From contig RCAB01000077.1 in the NCBI GenBank assembly GCA_003640385.1, forward strand, positions 124,001 to 188,000: 64,000 nucleotides of DNA. The letters are read 5' to 3'. A program made the position numbers and the translations under genes. The notes below the pieces were generated by a model that saw only the letters and a list, made by a program, of their open reading frames with translations, searched no databases and was not told the origin of the DNA. This document shows, in pieces, positions 13,133 to 24,084 of this stretch (position 1 is its first letter; every line of letters begins with the position of its first letter). Origin of the DNA: Setaria digitata. Taxonomy: Eukaryota; Nematoda; Chromadorea; Rhabditida; Setariidae.

Positions 13133-14080
13133 AAGAAGTCCTACCGCTGAAAAAGAAAAATTCGGTTTGGATATCTCACATTTGACATGATGACGATCTC
13201 ACCATGCATGAAAAATAATCAGAAATATTGCAGCGAGCCAAAAAGACCAAATTAAGACCAAACCTTAACAGAAGTAAACTGATCAGAATAAATAAATACC
13301 AGTACCACAGAATTTGTAGTAATGGCGATATAAGTAATGTATACGGCCTCATCTGATTCTTGAGAACATTGTACACGGTGACAAGTTTGCATAGAATCTT
13401 CCCACATTATATTATAAAGGATTTCTCACTCTACTTCTGTTCAGACAAACAGTTTCTTCACTAAAGTGAACCTCTATAAACATTCGAACTGCAGACATAA
13501 ATCCATAAACGAGAATATCCTACAGTGTAATATGCCTACTGACAACTTATATAACTGCTTCCTGACAGCATCTCAAAAAAACTTAATACACTTTCAACAC
13601 AATTCTAATACAGATATATGAAAAGAACGATAGTACAAAGCACCACAGTCTGTTTTACAAGAAATTTTGTTCCGAATTTCTTTCAAACAAATTTAAATCA
13701 TAAATTGGAAAATAAATGGTCCAAATTTGCGCATAACTACACTGGAAAATTACATTTTTATTGCGACACATGCATCAACTGGAAAGAAACAAACCGGAAA
13801 ACATCAATACTTGAGAGAGATCGCGTCAAAATTAAATTTTTATATAAAACCACCAGCAAAAGCTTAAAGTTCCAAAGCTACATATAATAAAATGAAACGT
13901 AACGCAGTGATTAATTTCAAAAAACCTAAAGTCACAGTGAAGTAAAATATCGATATGCCAACCTGCTATCTCGTTTTTAAGTTTTCTAATACTGTGAAAA
14001 ATTGGTCATTTCGACTGGACGCCTCCTTTTCCTGTGTACCTCCCATATTCCCTTCATCTTATCACATTTGCTATGCAATT
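13133..14080. other. Intergenic between SMPD4 and PAXT-1
   Basis: About 950 bases between two same-strand genes. It should contain the SMPD4 3' UTR and the PAXT-1 promoter or outron. No gene is supported; the frame at 13618-13887 (+) has no recognisable features. Confidence 0.5.
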
Positions 14081-17000
14081 TCAAGGCAAAAATCTACTAT
14101 ACAACATCATACAAAACAACGTTATTGAGCAGTAAGAAAAAGGAAGGAAAAACAGTAGAATGAAAAAAACACAAACTGGTATGAGGTTACGATAACAGGC
14201 AAAGTAACGCAAATTAAGGCACGGTTTTTGGAAAGCAACAATGGCTGAATGTGCTGGAACAGTGACATTTGGATATTCTGGATCAAGCACAACTCGAGCA
14301 ATGAAACCAGTTACTGTGGAATCTTCGTAAGACTGCGAAAGGTATTGGATAAATCTAGTACGATTAACTGCCCTGGAAATCCGGTAAAGAAGTCTGGATA
14401 ACCACCATACTTCACCAGAGCGAAGTGATGCAATAATAGGCGGAGTTGCCTTTGAACATTTTGAATAATCAAAACGATGGGTTCCACGAGCAACCTAAAA
14501 ATTCCTTCGAATTTCCAATTTCATGGAATTTTAGGAACTTTATATCTCATAATACTTCAAGATATATTTCACTATCTGCAAAATTCCTTTCAAATCCTTG
14601 TCTAATGTGCCCCCTTATCTTTATCGCTGTATTTAATAGCGAAGCAGAAAATGACCGTTTAAGATTAATGCCAAAGATGCTTGTTAAACTCGCAAAAGGT
14701 TTCACTTAAATGAATCTAATATGACTGCTAATATGATCTCCGAGAGCCAGATAAGTCCAGCATGGTGTTAATTTTTTACACAGCGAGACTTGTAAAAAAT
14801 TGTAATCAGGAGTGTCTCTCTTTGGACGAGGTGAAACATCCGAATCATGTTCTGCCACAGAACTCAATTGACAAATCTGTTCTTATACAAAAAGGCTTTG
14901 AAATAATGGTCTGAATAGATTTTTATAAACGTGCGAGCAACTCACTTGCTTCCTCCCAAGTGGGGTAAGATACATCAGTTTCGTCGCTGAATCAACGTAA
15001 TAATCAGGAACTTGTTTTCGCGAAGGTGGTAAAAAAGAGCTTAGTGAGTTATTTTCAGTATTAGTGCGACATTCATTGCACGTTAGCGTGGTAATTCGAT
15101 TTGTCCCTGGAGCAAAAGTGAAATTTTGTGATTCATGGCGATCTCCATCCAATACAGCCTTGCCTGCATTCATAATAAGCTTCTCCAGAGCTTCGAGTGT
15201 TCTTTTTTGCTCCGTCAGAAGTAATTCTTCTTCTACAAATCATACTTTACTTTCAGTTGATCATAAACATTTCCGGATGGTTAGGCCGATAACCCTTTAT
15301 ATAGATTTCCATTTTAGTATGAATTTCAATCGGGCACTTACCGAAGTGCTTTTTCGTACCGAAGTAGGTACGAAAAACGCAGAAAGCATAGAAGGTTTAA
15401 ACAGAATTAGAAAGCCTTTCCGTCTCTTGTCATGAGTAAAAAACAAAACTTTGCAATGTGCTAGAAGACATCTTAAAGTACATTTTATGAAATGTGCATT
15501 AATCATCATACCATGGCTCAGAAAATGAGAAACCAAATAGTGAGATGAATTTAAAAAAAATTAATAATCATTGTCCTTACAAAAAACAAAAAAAAAAAGA
15601 AAAAGTGAAATGCAAAATCAAACCAACGCAGAAGAACGTTCGCTGGAACCAGCTTGCCTTTCCCAATTTTTCTTCCCCTTTCAGCATTTTTAAACTCAAG
15701 TTGTCGACACTCTCTTCCAAGAAGTTCATCAAATTAAATATATTTTGTTCCAAATTGTATTCCAGAGCCTCGTACACCTATGAGAATTATAGTTATCATG
15801 CATTTTAAAATCATTACTTTTGTTAATTGAATTTTATTATTCAATTTCTCAAAATTTGTTATCTCCATGAATTTCCTGTCTTAAATTTGATGTAATTAGA
15901 CCGACACCCTGACTGACACGCTAATCATGTCATTCATTTTAAGTACCAAGAAAAACGTTAATATTCGCAGGATTTAGAATATTTGTCTTAAAACATAACA
16001 GAATATCCTAATCAGACTTTCAGGACAAATAGTTAGTTCATATAAGCAATACTAAGCGACAGTTCTTAAAGTGGCAATTTTGACAAATTTTTTAAAGTTG
16101 TGTTGCTGTCTTTTTAACTCGAATTAAATCACAACCCAAAAGAACTTACCTCCAGCATATCGGGAGAGGTCAAAATGCAAATGTAAGAAGTCAAATTCTC
16201 AACATCCTGTGTATGTGAAAGTGAAAATTTCCGTCGCCAGAATGCGTCCGACAATTCGATGTAATAACGACGATTGGAAAGAATAAATGGCATAACACGT
16301 TGTAGATCATTACCACAATAACGCCACGGCCGAATCCACGTAACCCATACATCTAAAAATCATACGCTACACACCTCACGAAAATTCCCTCCACAATGGA
16401 AAGATTGATGGGAAAACTTTTAGCAGCAAGAAAGAGTTGCTATAACCTGGAACTTATGCAGAAAACAGTTGATAAGTCACGGAAACCTACCAAAAAGATT
16501 AGTAAAAGAGGGATTTGGTGGCCAACGAGTGAATAACGAGAGAAAAAAATCAAAAAGTTCATCTGCAAATGGTGCATTCCATTGCAATTGAAGTTTTGAC
16601 TGCGAGAAATTAAAATCCTCCGATTCAGCAAGTACAAATACATGGATTTCCTTCAGAACAAATCTAAAATAAAAAGGAAACTACAATTATTGGAAATGAC
16701 ATAGTTTTTCAACTGCATTGAAGACAGGTTTTCCAAAAGAAAGGAAACTGAAAGAATGATAAATAAAAACTAAACTTTAAACTATAGGAGGAAATTTGAA
16801 TTGTAATTGTATTTTTCATGACAAAAAGATCCAAAAATAAATAGAAAGTTCTAAATTGATCAAAGAGAAATAACGACTAGCCTTAGAGCGATAAAACGAT
16901 AATCCGTTGGCCAATTTGACAAAGAACAGTATGAACGAACAAGAATACATATGAATGTTAGAAAATGTGGTGAGATAGACTGTGTCATAGTGCGCAGTGT

Positions 17001-18414
17001 ACGGATGGAATGTGATGAGGGACACAGTGCATATCGTCTTAAGGCTTCCTGTAACAGTCTAGTCTGTAAAAGTACATGACGGAAGTTTCACTAAGTGAGT
17101 TGGTCGGTTTATAAAAGGACTACATTTATATGCGACCGTACAGACATGTTATTGGGGAAACGTTAACGGGAGAAATTGATACCGCGAGTAATCCCATCTC
17201 ATTCCTAAATAATAAGCTGATAGAAATACGAAATTAAAACCGACTGGACTGGTAAATTTCTCGATCACAATTAATATGGCCAAAAATGAAGGGATGGACA
17301 TGAGGGAACAAGGGGTAGACTGAATAGGCTTATCTCGTTAAATCAGAGTGATTAAGTCATTAAGAGAACGGGTAATTTTTATGAACAAAATCCCAATACG
17401 ACGTGGTGTTCCATTATCTTAGTTCCTACGATATGCACAAACACTTCCTTCATGATATCTTCATCCTTCATAATAATTAAAATACTTGTTGCTAACAAAC
17501 CTACTTCTTTAAGGAGATTTAACGGTGTGCTATAACTACTTCTCATCGTACTTTCAGGATGGATTTTCTTCGTTGTTACAATAGCTGGATTTTCGTCATT
17601 CACCGGCATCATAAAACAAACATAGTCTGCGAGAAGTTTCATATAAACACTATCTTCTACCACTTTCAGTGGAAATGTACATGAACTACGCTCCAAGTGT
17701 CGACAGAAGGAAGTTATAAAATACTCGAATATGCCAGTATTTGATTCCAACACTGACTGAAATATGAAGTGCGCATTATATTTGCTAGTTCTATTCAAAT
17801 TTCGAAACAATTCTTTTCCTAGAGATATCTTGGCTTATTCCATCCAAATAATATCCATTCTTTATTTAACAGTTCCGTCGCTTAATAATGCTGTTAATTG
17901 ATAACTATTTGGTCACCGCTTATCATCCATGCAGCACTCATTATCTACGTCTGCACTTCTGATAATCATCTTTATTCAAAGTACAAGTTAACAGAGAGTT
18001 GAAACACTGCGCAGAACAGCTTCTGAATATCAATTAATACGAAGAAACCCAACATCCAAAACACCGACGATTAGTTTGTAATGCTTAAACATTGCACGGA
18101 ATATTCGGGTGCAAGTAATTTTGGTACTCACTAAATAAAACTTCACTTTTGCTTATTCAGAAGAAAAAATTTGCCTTGAATACGATGGAATTGGTGCCAA
18201 TCAACTCGACCACTTGGCTATACTCGTCTTCAGAGTCATTTATTCCTGATTGTGGTAAAACGGATAAAAGGTCGATTTGTGAATCGTTGAAAATATGATC
18301 TATCGCTGATTGCAAAAAATAAGTATCCAATGCATAACTCTGATTTTGGATTCGGGACAGCAATTCATTGCATGCTACTGACAAGTGTGATAGATAGCTA
18401 TCATATATATCCAT
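14081..18414 (-). CDS. SMPD4: Sphingomyelin phosphodiesterase 4 (neutral sphingomyelinase 3) homologue; middle of model incomplete
   Basis: SMPD4 is a tail-anchored ER/nuclear-envelope protein reported as neutral sphingomyelinase 3. Secure exons with matching phase: 16663-16491, 16352-16150, 15777-15624, 15232-14946, 14494-14081. They carry family landmarks: FTRWPPNPSF and WIRPWRYCGND, then TPLGRKQ joined to VARGTHRF, then a C-terminal hydrophobic anchor after PCLNLRYFACYRN. Upstream, 18414 to about 18170 begins at MDIYDSYL and contains EYSQVVELIG, and about 17840-17490 contains FEYFITSF, both aligning with the N-terminal half. The joins between 18170 and 17840 and between 17490 and 16664 are unresolved, and the first exon reaches an in-frame TGA just after KANFFF with no good GT donor. 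A candidate exon starts at 17063 after TTTTACAG. The gene is therefore either spliced unusually (for example a GC donor), mis-sequenced, or damaged. Confidence 0.8.
15350..15377. repeat. 11-bp perfect hairpin in an SMPD4 intron
   Basis: Arms 15350-15360 and 15367-15377 (TTTTTCGTACC and its reverse complement) flank a six-base loop GAAGTA. It is intronic, and no function is evident. Confidence 0.8.
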
Positions 18415-19359
18415 TCTTAAAAAAATTATTACGATACAACTACAGTTGCACATCTTAACACCTTCAAGATCAAACTTAGTAATTTTCGAGTGATCCCTTT
18501 CTACTCTCTCTCTACTTCAGATGAGGGTAGTAAATTTAGAGTCAAACTAACTGCTTCTGACACCAGTTTTCCCGACGAATGTCTAACTACTAAGACGTGA
18601 TCCACTTTTAATAACTACAATAATTCGACAAGCAAAGATGCTGACTGTAAGACTAGACAGGATTTGAAAGTGTGAAAGTGTTCTAAAACTACCAATGTAC
18701 TATATTCTAAAAACATCCCGGAAGTTCTAAGTAAGACTATCAACGAACACATTTTACCAACTAAATATATCTTAGTATTGCAGGAAAAAAAGTAAAGAGA
18801 TGTAATTTTATTGCCAGGAATTCCTGTAATTTCGATAATCTCATCAACAACACCGCGGAAGCATTTTATCAGTTTAAAAATGAACACTGCAATGATTAGG
18901 AAAGAAGTGACTATCACTTGAAGTTTTCGAGGAAATTCCAAACCAAAAAAAACGAAATATAACCTACTGATAGCTGATAAACAATAATAATAAACCAGAT
19001 AGCTGTTAAGAACTAAACTTCTTTGCGCATAAGCCTCCGTAAAATTCAAAATTCTCAACTTTAATTAGGAGAGAGTTAGAAACATTTTTAGTGAAGAAAT
19101 GCAAAATAAAACAAGTTTCAAAAAATATTACATGTAAAGTACAAAAAAAATCAGCCGAAATTCCAATTTAAAATAAAACTAAAATGAACAGGAAAAGACA
19201 ACTTTTCGAAATACATGCAGAGTTTAATTCGACTGCTACGAATTAATTATAAATCATAACACACAAACACTTACTTCCACAAATGAAGTGAGCTTAGTGA
19301 TATGTAAATTTCGACCAAAAACTTCAAAATGTCGTTATAATCTTAATAAAAGAGCGACA
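18415..19359. other. Intergenic between TMEM208 and SMPD4
   Basis: Holds the TMEM208 3' UTR and the SMPD4 upstream region. A minus-strand open frame of 147 codons (18615-19058) lies here. It is hydrophobic, but it starts at TTG and resembles no family, so I do not call it a gene. Confidence 0.5.
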
Positions 19360-21205
19360 TCATGTTTTGCGAAGCCTCTTTTCGCGCTTTTTAATTTTCT
19401 TTTCATCTTCTTCCTGTTCTAGAGACTCCGTGAAAAACCACGGTGCAATGATCAATTTCCAAAGCTTGTACACTACATAGACTGGAATCAATAATAAGAG
19501 CCATAAAATCCCGGACCAAAAGCTAGCTACTGTTGCAACAAATGAACACAAAATCACAACATCTTTACAATACCTGAAATAGTAGTTACTGTTCAGTAGA
19601 TTACATAAGCTAGAAATTTTTACCTGGCGGTTTCTATTTTTTGACTCAAACATTTAATAAAATGACTTAAGTATAAATACATAGCAAACAAAAGCTCGCC
19701 ATAAAACACTAACTCTCCAAAAGCATCTGGTTGATTAAGGTCTGAACCAGCATCCGTTACCTGCCCTTTTTCGTTACGACGGCAATGTGCCATCGAACGC
19801 ATAGTTAAAATAGCAGCAATTTGAAGAGCAGAACAAATCGAAAACACAAGCTGTAAATAATCATCAAATTGCACTAACTGTGTTTACCACATCATGTGTA
19901 AGTTGGCCAACAACAATTCTCCTAGCAATGAAGAGATAATTCTTCTCGACCTAACGAAATTATTTTCGCGCCAAGTAGACGAAGAAGTTCCAAAACAATT
20001 TAGAATTGCTTAACCCGCACAAAACGGAGAAAAAGAATGGAGTAAAAATTCCAATTTTTTAAGTTGTTACATTTGTCAAGATAGCTGCACAAACTTGGTT
20101 ATGTCACGCGACATACTAATATAAGAATTCAGCTAAAAACGTACCCATTCCCAAGCCGTTCGTAGAAAGAAAAATAATGAAATTAATAAATAGAACGCCT
20201 GAAAAACTAAATCGAATTAAGACATCAATATTATATAAAAATAACCAACTAAATCTATCATAAAAGAAGGAAAAAAAAAAACGACCAACTGTATAATCGG
20301 TGAAAGAATTAAACACTACCACTGAGGGAGAAAAACTGAAGCCAAAAGATTAAAATATCAAAAGTTCCTATACATTTAATTTCCCATCAAGTGTTCTAAA
20401 ATCTAATCCAACCATGTTTCATTGTACATTGCAGCAATTCGAGCATAGTATGATTTGGAGAGCATCAGAACAAGCAAATTTTTATGAAACTTTCATGTCG
20501 AGAATACTACCACATATTCGTCGTAAAAAAAAAATCAAAAAAATTGAGTAATCCGCAGCCCAAATGGTTTAAATAGTTTGTTTAGTGAAGCTCTTTCAGG
20601 AAGCTCACTGATCCTGTGAGCACATATGCAGTGACTCACTTTAAGGGTGACGAATCTCTGCGGATCCCTGATATGAGTAAAAATAATATGAGTAAAATAA
20701 CGATGGGTAAAATGAGTAAGAAACAAAAAAAGAAAAATCGAGAAGTGACAGTGTATTATCTTCTCTTGCTCTTTACAATCCTAGCTGTCCTTCAAAGGGA
20801 GTAAACAGTAACTGATCAAACTAGAATGTTTAACTTGGTAACAAATGTGTCATTTTTCCTAATTTGCTTCACTCCTGCATAATGAGTGCATGATTCTATA
20901 TCGACCATTAAGATTAGACGTGTACTAAATAAAGATAGGGTATTTTTTAAATTGTATAATTATATAAAAAAACATTTTAAGAAATGGAGAAATACAGGCT
21001 GCAAGTCCACAGAATCTACTATTCCAAGAAAAAAAAGACTTGTTGCATCTTTTGTAGAAAGACAAAACGAAAATCTAATGCTGAAACTTACTGAAGAAGA
21101 TATAGCAGCAATCGAGTAATATAATATCACCGCCTGATTCTCTTCATAAATCTGCTTCTGACCACGTGTCGCAGCTTTACCCGATTTCGCAGTCACGTTC
21201 ATCAT
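19360..21205 (-). CDS. TMEM208: TMEM208 (SND-pathway ER membrane protein)
   Basis: Exons 21205-21092, 19850-19714 and 19573-19360 give 154 aa in phase. TMEM208 is a small ER multi-pass membrane protein, the animal counterpart of yeast Snd2, which helps insert proteins by the SRP-independent route. Conserved points seen: the N-terminal KAATRGQKQIYEEN, SMAHC, the AGSDLNQPDAFGE loop directly joined to YCKDVVIL, and the LIIAPWFF segment followed by a very basic tail KKIKKREKRLRK. Three or four hydrophobic segments are present. The exon 2 donor is placed at 19714 (GTTAGT) because this restores the family's GE-x-KDV join; the frame also runs on to 19624 by chance. Intron 1 is long (1,241 bases). 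Start could be either of two adjacent ATGs. Confidence 0.9.
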
Positions 21206-22372
21206 CACTCGTTCATTACACCATTTCATAAACACAACAAATTTAACCAAAAACGTGCAAATGCTTAATTACTCTATATTATTAAGATTAGATAAATCAT
21301 GTCCCATGGAGAGCCTTCAAAAATAAAACTCTACTATAAAACGGCAATATAAATCCAATAGATGCCGTATTTCCTACAAAACAAGAAATAATTCCATTCC
21401 AGTTAATAGTTTAAATTAATTAAGACACGTTCGTGTTTTTTTATAATATTACAATGTTCCGGTAATCTTCAAGACAACATCGTTTCACTAAATCCTCCCG
21501 AAAAGTTAAAATTGTTATGCAATAAGCATATACCTTTACAGTTTCATGAATTCTAAACAATAATTTCAAAAAAATTTAAACAATAAAAAAAAACCTTTCA
21601 TTTCGAATATTATAAGGGATAATACAGTAAAGATGTTCTGTCATACAAATACACTCACTGATATCAATACACATCACACACTTTAACACTAACAAATGAG
21701 GGAAAATTTTTCACTTCAAAACGTCATAGAATAAAAGAAATTCATAAAATTGAGCACAAAGTCTCACTAAGAAAATGTTCCAAAAGTTGCACGAAAGTAA
21801 CACAAGAAATCAGTTAGGACATGAAACAAAGTCAAAAAAAATATGGATTGGGATAGAGGGAATATCATGAAATTTTTATCCAAGTTTAGTAAAGAGATCG
21901 AGAACCACATATCATTTACCCACTATCAGCGCTGAACGAGATCGAAGAGAGCCTTCGATTAACAAATAAAAAAGGCTGCTAGGTGTTTCTGATCTTATTA
22001 GTTTTCAAAAAAAAAAAAAAAAAAGAAACAAACAATAATTAAGTTTTGATATCAGACCTATGTACTGGATATCAAGTAACGGAGCCATAAAAATCAACTT
22101 ATACCAAAAGACAGAACCAAAAAACCAAAATGAAATAAATTTCTAATTTCATAAATCCATTAAACTTTTATGAATTTCTTCCAAGTTTTAGAATAGTACA
22201 AAGCGAAAAGTTGAAAATGACAAAATATTCCACTTGAAGTAAACATCACCGACAGGCAGCATTTTCCTTGTATTTTTGATATACTGAAGAAAACAATGAA
22301 AAATATTAAACTAAGTTAAACGGGAAAATGAGAAAGTAGAAGAGAAAGCATCCATGGCATGTAATCCTGATA
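21206..22372. other. Intergenic between NTF2 and TMEM208
   Basis: About 1.2 kb of very A+T-rich DNA with homopolymer runs (for example the A-tract around 22009-22024). It should hold the NTF2 3' UTR and the TMEM208 promoter. Nothing else is supported. Confidence 0.5.
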
Positions 22373-23595
22373 TCAGTGATCGTGTAACACTAGACGGAAA
22401 ATTTCATTTGAGATGAAGAATGAACCTGTCGCAGGATGAAGCACGAAAAAATGATTGAATGATTGGATTGGATCATCATCTGTCTGAAAAAAAGTAATCA
22501 GCAATGAGTGGGATCCTTTCTCATGGTGGGAATATCCAGTTATAGATTCAGACTCATGCAGATACATTCGTAAAAAGTTTTTCTTATATTCGTAAAACAA
22601 CGCCTAATCTTTACAGTACATATTTCCTTCTCGATTTGATGCTAACAAACCGCGGGAATTACTATTTTGGAATAAATATCCAGAGCAAAAATAAATTCTG
22701 TAAATAAAAGTCACTTGGTCGGACAATGCAGGTCGGACAATGCAGGACGCATAAATAAAATTCTACTAGAATAACTTTTAGGAAGTAAATTTTATTTCAT
22801 TTAAATTGAGAAAGAGACAACCTTAAGTTGCCCAATAACTGCAACAAGTATGGACCCGTCTGGTAATGGCTGACAATCTGTTTTTGTTATTGCTCGTTGT
22901 ATCATCCTAAATGGCAACGCCTAAAAGAAAATGATAAGGGGCAACACGGATTGCAAATAGTAATACAGTTGTTTTTCAAAAAACAAAGTATAAGAAAAAA
23001 CAGCAAAAAGATTTTTGAAAACCACTTAATAACCTTCTTGAGTTCAAAAACAAAGAGAGAATCAACGATTTGGTTCTCTCCACAAAATAACCTAAAAAGA
23101 AGCAGAGAGATGCGGACTTGGAAGCATGTGTTTCGATTTCATTTTTTTTTTCCACTAAAAAAGTAAAATATAATTGCAAGTTTTGCCAAAAAAAAAAAAA
23201 AAAAAAACTCGATGACAAGTCTTTATATGGATCTGACATTTCCGAAAATCAGAAAACAGTGATCGAAAAGAAAATCCTCTCCTGACTAGAAAACAAAAAA
23301 AGGTTTAATTAGGCCAAAGATATTTTCTTTGGAGAATACTCCTCTTAAACTCCATTAATTCTAGAAAACTTCCTCTTCCTTGCTAGAGAAATAGAATATA
23401 ACTTACAGCAAATTTTTGCAAAATAGAATCTCTTCCTTTCACTTGTACACCCTCAAACGTCATGTAGGAGTTCATGGGATCGTACAGATCGCTTAAACCG
23501 GAACTCCGCGCAGTTGGATCTTGCACATCGAATTTCGAATAATAATGTTGGATGAAAGCGTTACCTATTTCTTCAAAGCTTGGATTAAAGTTCAT
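22373..23595 (-). CDS. ran-4: Nuclear transport factor 2 (NTF2)
   Basis: Exons 23595-23407, 22920-22822 and 22483-22373 are all in phase 0 and give 132 aa, the usual NTF2 length. NTF2 is a homodimer that carries RanGDP into the nucleus through FG-nucleoporins. Conserved segments seen: NPSFEEIGNAFIQHYY near the N-terminus, SYMTFEG and the KGRDSILQKF helix, ALPFRMIQRAIT, then TDDDPIQSFNHFF. The acidic cluster in the last segment corresponds to the Asp pair that contacts Ran in vertebrate NTF2. It ends in NEIFRLVLHDH. The ATG follows TTCCAG by one base, a likely trans-splice acceptor. It lies 490 bases downstream of CCDC174 on the same strand. Confidence 0.95.
22717..22744. repeat. 14-bp tandem duplication in NTF2 intron 2
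   Basis: GGTCGGACAATGCA occurs twice in direct succession, followed by a partial third GGA. The unit is G+C richer than its surroundings. Confidence 0.9.
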
Positions 23596-24084
23596 CCTGG
23601 AATACCAAAACAACTCTTCTGAGAAATAATAAGTGATGTTTTATGACGGACGCGATTCATTCAACTCCATAAACATTACTATGCAGCTGAGTGACAAACT
23701 ATTGAATCTTTCAGATTAGAGTAAGAATTTTAATATAAACAAATTTTTATTGAAAAGGAAAGAAAAATGAAGACCACATCTCATTATTATTGGGAACGGA
23801 TGGGTACCAGAAATACTTCATCAATCAATTAGGCTTCCACAGTTAATCACCAACACTTCAACTGGAAATTTCATATATATTCAAAAACTAATAATAAAAA
23901 ATAACAGTCTGACCTCATTCATATATAATGAATGAAACAACATTTGTTAAGGAATGAAACAACTTTGTCAAATGTTTTTATTATGAGCTATATTTGGACA
24001 TGCAATTACCTTCGAGCTATATGTACAAAAGCAAGTGTTTGAAATCTTTGAGTATAACAAGACTGATTTAGATTCACTTATTAA
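23596..24084. other. Short spacer between CCDC174 and NTF2
   Basis: A 489-base spacer between same-strand genes, consistent with a trans-spliced operon junction or two compact neighbouring genes. It contains one copy of a 22-base repeat (23992-24013) that also covers a CCDC174 splice donor. Confidence 0.5.

Noticed and set aside
14700..14880. Open minus-strand segment after an acceptor-like CAG inside the SMPD4 gene (QICQLSS...)
   Set aside because: Direct joining of the exon ending at 14946 to 14494 restores the family's TPLGRKQ-VARGTHRF sequence, so this segment is intron.
18615..19058. 147-codon hydrophobic frame on the minus strand between TMEM208 and SMPD4
   Set aside because: Starts at TTG, has no family resemblance, and such hydrophobic frames are common by chance in A+T-rich DNA.
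19624..19713. Extension of TMEM208 exon 2 to a donor at 19624
   Set aside because: It keeps the frame open but inserts about 30 residues where the family has a direct GE-to-KDV join; the GTTAGT donor after 19714 removes them.
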